From assembly GCF_016786355.1 (NCBI RefSeq), contig NZ_JADWYX010000067.1:1-49939 (forward strand): a stretch of 49,939 nt of DNA. Direction: 5' to 3'. The notes below the pieces were generated by a model. The model was not told where the DNA came from, ran no database searches, and saw only the letters and a list, made by a program, of their open reading frames with translations. Shown piece by piece: positions 43,577 through 49,939 of this stretch (position 1 is its first letter; every line of letters begins with the position of its first letter). The position numbers and the translations under genes were made by a program. Source of the stretch: Frankia sp. AgB1.9 (lineage in GTDB: Bacteria; Actinomycetota; Actinomycetes; Frankiales; Frankiaceae).

Positions 43577-44003
43577 CACCGCGAGGAGCCTCAGAGGCCG
43601 CGAGCCAGACCAAACGGCCATCCGCCGCGAACGGCCTCGCCGTCCGATTACAAGTCGGCCAGTGGGGTGTTTCTACGTGTTCGCCCGTTCCGAACCTTGC
43701 CTGTTTGTCCAGGTGGCGGCCGATTTTTGTGTCATCAAAGGTTCCGGAGTGCTGCATCGTGTCGCGACGTTCGTACACACAATGAGCACACATCGGCGGT
43801 GCGGGCGACGACCATCGAGCCCCGACACTGTCGCCGATATATCGTTGTTATAGTTGCTGTATGTAGCCACCCTGGGCTTACCGGGACGCCGACGCCGTCT
43901 ATCACGCTAAAAGGCCTTACGACTCCGCTGACGTCCCGCTCGGCTGGCGAGCGGTCCACGGTGGGGCCAAGCTTACTTCGAGTGGCACCGTTACGATCTT
44001 CTG
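43577..44003. other. Gene-free gap with AT-rich palindrome
   Basis: No convincing gene. CGATATATCG at 43835-43844 is a perfect 10-bp palindrome in an AT-rich patch, followed by a TATAGT hexamer (43849-43854). This could be a promoter or a protein-binding site. An oriT or origin role cannot be judged from sequence alone. Confidence 0.4.
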
Positions 44004-44273
44004 GTGCGGCGCATCGGGCGATTTCGGCGGCAACGCGTCGATCTGCATAGCCTGCCTTCATTCGTGGGTGACGCGCATCCCCAGGTACTCGCGTCCGGCG
44101 GCAGCTTGAGCGCTCACGTCGATGTTGCCCTTGCTCCCTACCTCGAACTCGCCTGGGTGCACGGTATCGCCACCCTGAACTCCTGCCAGGGAACCGAGCG
44201 GGAGCCCTCCCAGCGACCGGCGCGACGCTGGCCGACCACCCGGGGAGCGTGCCCCCGGCCAGTGGCAGCTTGA
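44004..44273 (+). CDS. Possible small protein (89 aa)
   Basis: GTG at 44004 opens a frame with SGGSLSAHVDVALAPYLELA then WVHGIATLNSCQG. This resembles short actinobacterial proteins with a Trp-x-x-Gly-Ile-x-Thr-x-x-Ser-Cys-Gln-Gly motif. The last 25 residues look random, so it may be truncated. There is no clear ribosome site. Confidence 0.4.
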   Translation: MRRIGRFRRQRVDLHSLPSFVGDAHPQVLASGGSLSAHVDVALAPYLELAWVHGIATLNSCQGTEREPSQRPARRWPTTRGACPRPVAA

Positions 44274-44325
44274 GAACAGGAACGCTGGCAGGGCGGCGCG
44301 CACCGGCCCCGCTCCCCGCGAGAGG

Positions 44326-44754
44326 TCAACCGCACTCGGCCGCCAGGCGGCCGCCAGCGGCCGTGACCGGGTCAGTGGCGAGGTAGGTCAGGTCCTGGCG
44401 CGCGAGCGCCGTTCGCGACGCGGCGAAGACCGTGCCCATGTCTCCGCGTATCGCGACCGGCGCGTTCGCGAGCTGTGCGTCAAACTGCGGCGCAAACTCG
44501 GCCAACAGCCGCAGGCCCGCCGCCGCGGAAGGCACTGCCCGCGCGGCGATGTTGACCCTGTTGACGAAGGCGCAGGCCGCGGTCGGACGGACCGCTGCAG
44601 CGACGGCGGGATCGATCGACGGGGCACCACCCTCGGTCACACCGCCTGCGCCCGCCGGGGCGCGATGCCCCGAACAGGCCGCGACCAGCGCGGTCACGAG
44701 CAGCAGGGCCGCGGTGAACCGTCCCACCGGCCTCCCGGAAGCCCGGCCGATCAT
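44326..44754 (-). CDS. Small lipoprotein
   Basis: The 142-residue protein starts with ATG at 44754, in a 4-bp overlap with the stop of the SH3-repeat protein. It has a signal peptide ending in a lipobox (FTAALLLVTALVAACSG). The mature part is Ala-rich and helical (VNRVNIAARAVPSAAAGLRL, LAEFAPQFDAQLANAPVAIR, TVFAASRTALARQDLTYLAT). No family is recognised. It is likely cotranscribed with the SH3 gene and anchored to the outer face of the membrane. Confidence 0.78.
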   Translation of the reverse strand: MIGRASGRPVGRFTAALLLVTALVAACSGHRAPAGAGGVTEGGAPSIDPAVAAAVRPTAACAFVNRVNIAARAVPSAAAGLRLLAEFAPQFDAQLANAPVAIRGDMGTVFAASRTALARQDLTYLATDPVTAAGGRLAAECG

Positions 44755-46760
44755 GAGGTGCACCGCACGGCCCTCCAGTCGAGCACACCGAAGACCTTGA
44801 CCAGCTCCAGGCACTCGCCCTTGTTCACGATGTCCGCGCGCACCTGTGCCTCGTGTTTGGTCTCGATGTAAACGCCGAGCTGGTGCACTTTGGCGAGGTC
44901 CCCAGAACAGTACAGATTGATCTCGGTGCTGAGCAGCTTGTAGGTTGCCACCCCGATCGCTACGGCAACAGGCCCCGACTCCGCTGTCGCGCCAGCGGCG
45001 AACACGCCGACGGTCGTCCCTATCTCGTCCGCGATCGGTCCGCAAAGCTGATCCTTGAAAGTGGCGAAATACTGCGCCGCGTTGGCGTCGGACGCGATGC
45101 CGAGGTAGTCGCAGGCCTTGTCGGCCCGTTTGAGCTTGAGGTTCTTCTTGCCCACGACGCCGACGACGACTCCGATCGTGACACACGCGAGTTCCCAGGC
45201 GCTGATCGACGCGTCGCTGAGCCCCCAGCCTTCGCAGGCCTGCAGCGCACTCGCGGTGCGATCATAGTTGGTCTCGCTGCCCCCGAAGATCGAGTGTGTC
45301 GTGATTGTGCCGGGCTGGAACTCGGCAAGACACGGGTCGGTGTTGTGCGCGGTCTGCGTCGAGCTCGAGCCGCCACCGGTGGCCGGCGGGGCGCCGCCGC
45401 CCGTCACGGCTCTGTCGGCGGAGCTACAGGTAGTTACGCCGGGTGTCGCGCCGTTGACCTGCGTGTCGAGATAGACGTTGGGAATCCAGCCCCCGCCCGC
45501 GAGAGCGTCCCACCGGCTACTGGTGTAGCCAGCCGAGTCGGTGAGTGCCTGCCCGGTCGTTTCGCAGGTGATAGCGACAAGAAGTCCGGTGGGCAGGACA
45601 GCACCGGTCGAGGCCGAGTTGAGTGACTGGGCGGTACGCGGGCTATAGCCGCTGGCCCCGGTCCAGGCGACGGGATAGGTACCCGTACCGAACTGGGCAC
45701 TGGGACACGCGGGAACGGTGGCACCGTTCGAACCGGTGTACAGCTCGGCGTCAGGGATGTAACCGCCGGTGTCGAGCGCATCCCAGAGATCTTCGGTCCC
45801 GTAAGGCCCCGAGACGGACTGTCCCGCCACATAGCAGTGGATACCGACCGTCTGCCCGGACGACAGCGAACCCGTCTGACCATTGGCATCACCAGGACCC
45901 GACCGCACCGCGAGAGCCGTCAAAGTCCGGCCGGTGCCTGCTGCCGGCCGGCCGCTCGTTGCGCCGCCCCCCGCGGAACTCCCGGCAGGGGGCGTGCCGG
46001 AGCCGCTGACGGGCGCCGCGCCCGGGGTCGACGCACCGGCGCCTCCGCCGGCCGAGCCCGACGCCGCGGAGCCGGCGGCCGACGTGTTCCCGCTGTCGCT
46101 GGAGCTACCGGCGCCGGAGCCGTCGTCCGACGGCGCCTGCGTCGGCGCGGCGCACTCACCCACGCCGGGTGTCGCGCCGTTGACCTGCGTGTCGAGATAG
46201 ACGTTGGGAATCCAGCCCCCGCCCGCGAGAGCGTCCCACCGGCTACTGGTGTAGCCAGCCGAGTCGGTGAGTGCCTGCCCGGTCGTTTCGCAGGTGATAG
46301 CGACAAGAAGTCCGGTGGGCAGGACAGCACCGGTCGAGGCCGAGTTGAGTGACTGGGCGGTACGCGGGCTATAGCCGCTGGCCCCGGTCCAGGCGACGGG
46401 ATAGGTACCCGTACCGAACTGGGCACTGGGACACGCGGGAACGGTGGCACCGTTCGAACCGGTGTACAGCTCGGCGTCAGGGATGTAACCGCCGGTGTCG
46501 AGCGCATCCCAGAGATCTTCGGTCCCGTAAGGCCCCGAGACGGACTGTCCCGCCACATAGCAGTGGATACCGACCGTCTGCCCGGACGACAGCGAACCCG
46601 TCTGACCATTGGCATCACCAGGACCCGACCGCACCGCGAGAGCCGTCAAAGTCCGGCCGCTCGACCCAGCGGACGCGGGGCTGGCGAGCACGACCTGGAC
46701 GCCGCCGACGACGACGACCGCGCAGGAGGCAACGGCTAATCCACGTATCCTGTTTCGCAC
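44751..46760 (-). CDS. Secreted SH3-repeat protein with duplicated module
   Basis: This is a 669-residue exported protein. GTG at 46760 follows GGGGGAAAA, and residues 1-35 form a signal peptide (GLAVASCAVVVVGGVQVVLA, SPASAG). It carries two copies of a 166-residue module, each with two SH3b-like segments (LTALAVRSGPGDANGQTGSL; SGYSPRTAQSLNSASTGAVL) and Cys pairs, separated by a Ser/Gly/Pro linker. The C-terminal 200 residues are a distinct domain with Cys and a hydrophobic helix (TIGVVVGVVGKKNLKLKRAD; FAAGATAESGPVAVAIGVAT). SH3b modules often bind the cell wall. No catalytic site is seen. The annotated frame stays open upstream to 47507 but that part covers gene fragments. Confidence 0.85.
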   Translation of the reverse strand: MRNRIRGLAVASCAVVVVGGVQVVLASPASAGSSGRTLTALAVRSGPGDANGQTGSLSSGQTVGIHCYVAGQSVSGPYGTEDLWDALDTGGYIPDAELYTGSNGATVPACPSAQFGTGTYPVAWTGASGYSPRTAQSLNSASTGAVLPTGLLVAITCETTGQALTDSAGYTSSRWDALAGGGWIPNVYLDTQVNGATPGVGECAAPTQAPSDDGSGAGSSSDSGNTSAAGSAASGSAGGGAGASTPGAAPVSGSGTPPAGSSAGGGATSGRPAAGTGRTLTALAVRSGPGDANGQTGSLSSGQTVGIHCYVAGQSVSGPYGTEDLWDALDTGGYIPDAELYTGSNGATVPACPSAQFGTGTYPVAWTGASGYSPRTAQSLNSASTGAVLPTGLLVAITCETTGQALTDSAGYTSSRWDALAGGGWIPNVYLDTQVNGATPGVTTCSSADRAVTGGGAPPATGGGSSSTQTAHNTDPCLAEFQPGTITTHSIFGGSETNYDRTASALQACEGWGLSDASISAWELACVTIGVVVGVVGKKNLKLKRADKACDYLGIASDANAAQYFATFKDQLCGPIADEIGTTVGVFAAGATAESGPVAVAIGVATYKLLSTEINLYCSGDLAKVHQLGVYIETKHEAQVRADIVNKGECLELVKVFGVLDWRAVRCTS
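45436..45933. repeat. 498-bp direct repeat, copy 1
   Basis: This is identical by eye to 46162-46659 over the whole length (offset 726 bp). It encodes one SH3 module, 166 codons, of the secreted protein on the reverse strand. Confidence 0.9.
46162..46659. repeat. 498-bp direct repeat, copy 2
   Basis: This is the second copy of the SH3 module DNA. The identity extends through third codon positions, so the duplication is recent, or is kept by gene conversion, or is an assembly effect. Confidence 0.9.
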
Positions 46761-46876
46761 TTTTCCCCCGTTTGTTGCCCCAGCCAGCTGCCTGGCCGAC
46801 ACGCCGGTACGAAACCGACCAACTCTGGCCCGCACTCTAACCGCCGCGGGCGGGACACCTTCGCGGGTGCTGTGGG

Positions 46877-47248
46877 TCAGCGCGGCGGTGTGCCGTCTTC
46901 GAGGTAGGCGGTCTTGCCGGTCGTGCGGGCCGCGAGGCAGGCGGCGATCCGCCGGGCGAGTAGCGGCACCATCAATCCGGGTAGTTGGTCGATCGCCGCG
47001 AACGTCCAGGCGGCGAGTTCGTCGGCGGGGTGTTGGAGCGCCGCGGAGTGAGGGGATTCCTCTTGTTCGACTACTCCGCCTGGGAGGTCCCAGCCTGGCC
47101 GGTAGGTCGGCTGCACGATCAGGATCCGGCTGTCGTCGTCCACGAGGATGACCGCGGCACGCCGGGAGCTGTTCGAGGAACTGGACCTCGACCGGCCCAT
47201 CGGTGGCCTTCTCGCGGTCGACTGGGTGCCAGCGACACCCGAACGCAC
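46877..47248 (-). pseudogene. Nudix hydrolase remnant lacking half its Nudix box
   Basis: The reverse-strand frame reads RAAVILVDDDSRILIVQPTY, RPGWDLPGGVVEQEESPHSA and then jumps to HPADELAAWTFAAIDQLPGL and MVPLLARRIAACLAARTTGK. The first part stops in the middle of the Nudix box. The catalytic REL-EE half is missing here but is found on the plus strand from 47158. The protein as read cannot be active. Confidence 0.7.
47047..47151. mobile_element. 105-bp segment between two CCGCGG sites, probably inverted
   Basis: CCGCGG occurs at 47041-47046 and 47152-47157. Turning the segment between them round makes a perfect plus-strand Nudix box (SPHSAA joined to RRELFEELDL). As it stands the segment reads on the reverse strand with the C-terminal fragment. 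Only one inversion junction can be tested from this sequence. Confidence 0.5.
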
Positions 47249-47290
47249 CGAGGGCCTGATCCCGTGTTCGACGGAGGGCGACTGACCCCG
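47158..47290 (+). pseudogene. Middle fragment of the Nudix gene on the opposite strand
   Basis: Plus-strand codons give RRELFEELDLDRPIGGLLAV and WVPATPERTEGLI, which is the second half of a Nudix box and the next strand-helix. A frameshift near 47264 then leads to VFDGGRLTPID. The fragment has no start of its own. Confidence 0.6.
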
Positions 47291-47299
47291 ATCGACACC

Positions 47300-47590
47300 G
47301 CGCGGACTGGGTCACCCAGCACTTCGCCGGTACCGGGGTGCAGACCCGGCCGATCCGGGCGGGTGGACAGCTGATGCACTCGAAATACGTCATCCGCGAC
47401 GCCACCACCACCCCGGCGGAGACAGGCTTGGCGTCGGCGGCGGTGTGGACCGGGTCGACGAACTTCACCGACGACGCCTGGACCCGGCAGGAAAACAACA
47501 TCATCACGATCGCCAGTGCCCCGCTCGCCGACGGCTACCGCACCGACTTCGACCAGATGTGGACCACCGGCACCATCAGCCACACCGGCC
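47300..47590 (+). pseudogene. Phospholipase D-like remnant
   Basis: The reading TQHFAGTGVQTRPI, GGQLMHSKYVIRD, AAVWTGSTNFTDDAW, QENNIITIASAPLADGYRTD is the C-terminal HKD half of a phospholipase-D-like protein (H-x-K-x4-D at 47377-47400, GSTNFT). There is no start codon at a natural N-terminus and the first HKD half is absent. The match ends near 47580. Confidence 0.7.
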
Positions 47591-47760
47591 GCGGTCGCCA
47601 ACGACAGGTCCAGCGCGGTCTCGGCGGTCACCAACGCGGCGTCCGTACCCCTGCGTCCCCCCGCCACCCGACCCGACGTGTCGGGATCATGGTCTGGCAT
47701 TCTCGCCACCGTCAACCACAGGCGACTAGGACAGGGCAAAAGACGCGCCCGCGCGGGTGA

Positions 47761-48489
47761 AGGCGCCGCGCGGACCAGTACAGGCCCGAGTAGTGCGGCT
47801 GCCCCCGACGCCACCGCAACGTCCGCCACGGCTGCACGCTCAAGCGGCGGCCCCATGGGCGACGCCGGTATGTAGGTTCCAGCGACGAGCCTCGATCGCG
47901 GGTCTCCTGACCACTGTTCAGCCACGGTGAACAGGAGACATCCTGCGAGCATCCCACCATCCACCTGGTCGCAACAGCAATACGCGCCAACCGGTCCCCA
48001 AGGGGTCACACGATGTCGACCCGTGTTGCCGACGAAGGGGGTGTTTCGCCTTCGAGGCTTCGCCCGGAAGGCAGACGAGCGACAGCGTCTGCGGGTTGCC
48101 TGGAGAGGTGGACCTGCGTAGAGCGCGCGATTTGGTCGCCCCTGACCGCCCCCGGGACCTCTCGCCGCGCAGCGGCGAGAGCCGGAGTCGAAGGCAAACA
48201 GGCTCGGCGTCACTGGCGGCGTCCGGACGTCAGGCCGCGATCACGACCGTCGAACGGCGACAGGAACGGCGGGTCGGTTGTCGGTCGGGGTGGTTGCAGG
48301 ACCAGTCGTTTTGGCAGATCAAGTGGCGACTCCTGGCCGCGCCGCGCGATGGCTGCGCGTCGCGCCGGCACGCCATGCTCGCCGGCGCGTGTCGTCGAGC
48401 AATGATCTACCGGCCTGAGAGGCCACCACCACGCGGCGAAGCCGGATAGATTAGAGTCGACACTTACCTTGCATCTCCTCGGAGTAGCG
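47761..48489. other. Region without a clear gene; nested inverted repeat
   Basis: No frame looks coding. GTCTCCTG (47902-47909) pairs with CAGGAGAC (47932-47939), with an inner TGTTCA/TGAACA pair, making a nested hairpin. Base composition falls toward 48440, where the AT-richer pair of genes begins. Confidence 0.45.
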
Positions 48490-49089
48490 TTGAGTACACT
48501 TCCAGACTTCCGCGACACCCTTGAGTCGATGGACGCAAGGCAGTGGTTTAGCGATGAGATGCTGGCTCGACTTCCTCAGCCACTGGATCAGCATCTACCG
48601 TTTCCGGGAGAATCGCGGCTAGCTTCTCGTGGGTCGCGGCGTCAGGCAGCCCACAACGACGCCACTATCGAGACCTATCTAAAAACCATAACGGCTGACC
48701 TCCGTGACAGGCGACAGCAATGCTATTCGCGAGCCCAGCGTTCTTTCAATCTATGCATTTTCCTAGCGCTACTTAGTGCGGCCACAATATACACTATCGC
48801 CATCGTCTCAACGTTCGAACCCGCAAGCGTCGGTGCGATTGTTCCAGAACTAGGAACTCTAGTATCGTCCTCATCAAGCGCTTTGGCCTATAGGATATAT
48901 AGATTGGAAAACCGTCACGCGAAAGAGATTGATCAAGATCTTATGAAGCTTGAAGTATTTCGCCTCAACTATCTATCCGGGTCTTCGCCAGCACTTACCC
49001 GCTATGAGGTTATCCCCCTAGATTCGCGGGCACCGCACGTGCCAACGGACGACCAGTCAAACGACTCTCGGACGTCGTCGCCATCATGA
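48490..49089 (+). CDS. Two-TM protein, possibly a TRADD-N-associated 2TM domain
   Basis: The 199-residue protein starts with TTG 48490 (GGAG at 48481-48484, 5 bases away); TTG 48469 and ATG 48529 are alternatives. A basic helix (TIETYLKTITADLRDRRQQC) leads to two hydrophobic helices: RSFNLCIFLALLSAATIYTI, then SVGAIVPELGTLVSSSSSAL and YRIYRLENRHAKEIDQDLMK. The hairpin followed by a charged helix resembles the 2TM domain reported beside TRADD-N domains in bacterial conflict systems; this is a by-eye match. Codons use many A/T third bases unlike all other genes here, suggesting transfer. Overlaps the next gene by ATGA. Confidence 0.65.
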   Translation: MSTLPDFRDTLESMDARQWFSDEMLARLPQPLDQHLPFPGESRLASRGSRRQAAHNDATIETYLKTITADLRDRRQQCYSRAQRSFNLCIFLALLSAATIYTIAIVSTFEPASVGAIVPELGTLVSSSSSALAYRIYRLENRHAKEIDQDLMKLEVFRLNYLSGSSPALTRYEVIPLDSRAPHVPTDDQSNDSRTSSPS

Positions 49090-49939
49090 CCGAAGCGGAT
49101 CATGCTACCTCACGCGAATGGGCACACTTCGACCCCGCGATTTTCTGTTGCCACTTTTCGCGGGAGTTAGTTCAAGAGATGTCGTCCACGTCACTGGACG
49201 CAAGCCTGGTGCAAGTTCCACCGGAAATTCTCGTACACGAAGCAGCGCATGTTCTTCAGGCTGCAGCTACAGGATCCGGACTTAGACTATGGGCCGTCAG
49301 TCAGAATGTAATAAACCTCAGTCTCATGGCGGTGGAAGCTGTCACGAAGGACACCGGCGGCGTTCTACCCGAGGCAGTCATGAGGGTAATCGACGAAACC
49401 TTTAGGTCGACATCTTCCGATGCTGACCCTCTAACGATCGCCCTGCGCTCGGTGATCACCTTTCGTAGCCTCTTCTTTGGCGGCCAGTCGATCGAACTCT
49501 CATCACTCGAAGACCATCCAGAACTAGAGCCTTACCCCGCACCCGGGTTCGTAATGACCCGTCGGCCTTGGCCAAAAGGAGCGGGCGTCCGCGATTCACA
49601 GCTCCATGCGGTGTTACCGTCTCGTCTCCGCAATGGGATCGCACGAAGAGTCTCCCTCGGAGCAATACACCTATACGAGGGACAGAGCGCCGCCCTGGAA
49701 GAACTCTGGCTGGCACTAGATATGACCTCAAGAGGTCATTCTTTCCAAGAAATAGGGGATCAAATTATCTGGCGCCACAAAGGGCGCCCAAATGACCCTT
49801 ATCATATAGCCCGCGAGCTTTTCATATCAGTCGCACGACCAGAAAGCAAGAACTACGGAGACCCACTCGAGTTTATACTAGTTATTGATCTCGCCTTAAT
49901 GCTGGACCGTTCCGGCTTTATCGGAGAGCGCTTTAACTC
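49086..49939 (+). CDS. HEXXH-containing protein, partial (runs off the window)
   Basis: ATG at 49086 overlaps the stop of the 2TM gene. The frame stays open for 284 codons to the end of the window without a stop. It reads MTEADHATSREWAHFDPAIF, then PPEILVHEAAHVLQAAATGS with HEAAH (residues 60-64) in a hydrophobic helix, as in zinc metallopeptidases. Downstream, LGAIHLYEGQSAALEELWLA offers further His and Glu candidates. The end is DPLEFILVIDLALMLDR. Base composition is also AT-richer. Peptidase activity is suggested by the motif alone; HEXXH can occur by chance. Confidence 0.6.
   Translation, partial: MTEADHATSREWAHFDPAIFCCHFSRELVQEMSSTSLDASLVQVPPEILVHEAAHVLQAAATGSGLRLWAVSQNVINLSLMAVEAVTKDTGGVLPEAVMRVIDETFRSTSSDADPLTIALRSVITFRSLFFGGQSIELSSLEDHPELEPYPAPGFVMTRRPWPKGAGVRDSQLHAVLPSRLRNGIARRVSLGAIHLYEGQSAALEELWLALDMTSRGHSFQEIGDQIIWRHKGRPNDPYHIARELFISVARPESKNYGDPLEFILVIDLALMLDRSGFIGERFN

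Noticed and set aside
47119..48213. Reverse-strand frame of 364 codons over the PLD fragment
   Set aside because: The PLD motif lies on the plus strand; the reverse reading is low in structure and covers gene fragments.
1..49939. tRNA, rRNA and intact insertion-sequence transposase genes
   Set aside because: None were recognised by eye on either strand; small or decayed copies could be missed.

Overview
The window is GC-rich (about 70% by eye), with GTG/TTG starts, GTGA/ATGA stop-start overlaps and families typical of Actinobacteria (DUF2637, DUF397 with an XRE/DUF5753 regulator, SCO6880-type T4SS protein, BTAD regulator, MmyB-like regulator). A filamentous actinomycete such as Frankia or a relative is the best guess; the species cannot be fixed from sequence alone. 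The content is that of a conjugative plasmid or integrative element with accessory and defence cargo.

Left part (1-12 kb): a hypothetical reverse-strand gene, a large MobF-type TrwC/TraA relaxase-helicase (2171-7225), a divergent regulator/efflux module (MmyB-like repressor, SnoaL-like protein, DHA2-type MFS exporter) with a clear operator pair, a small HTH protein and a DUF2637 (SpdB-like) membrane protein. At 12.8-24.3 kb lies a largely overlapping Tad/Flp-like secretion-pilus operon: lipoprotein, secreted protein, SAF/CpaB-like protein, TadA ATPase, TadB, TadC, small membrane protein, three TadE/G-like pseudopilins and a 1328-residue LysM/BTAD protein.

Middle (26-33.8 kb): three CRISPR arrays. 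All are read from the reverse strand, and each has a related leader at its right end. Two repeat families share one half of the repeat and differ in the other. To the right of leader 1 is a reverse transcriptase truncated before its catalytic YxDD region. To the right of leader 2 is a ubiquitin-like protein / E2 / E1 cassette (E1 frameshifted and truncated). To the right of leader 3 is cas6. No cas1, cas2 or effector gene is present. Spacers read as protein-like mostly on the strand opposite the crRNA, as expected for an RNA-targeting, type III-like system.

Right part (34-50 kb): hypothetical genes, an XRE/DUF5753-DUF397 pair with a well-formed operator/promoter beside it, an HNH protein, and a type IV secretion operon (small membrane protein, anchored protein, VirB6/TrbL-like protein, SCO6880-like protein, VirB4-like ATPase). 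With the relaxase these would form the conjugation machinery, although no coupling protein is seen. Then come a secreted SH3-repeat protein with a perfect 498-bp internal duplication, scrambled Nudix and phospholipase-D remnants, and a lower-GC, recently acquired-looking pair: a two-TM protein and an HEXXH protein that runs off the window end.
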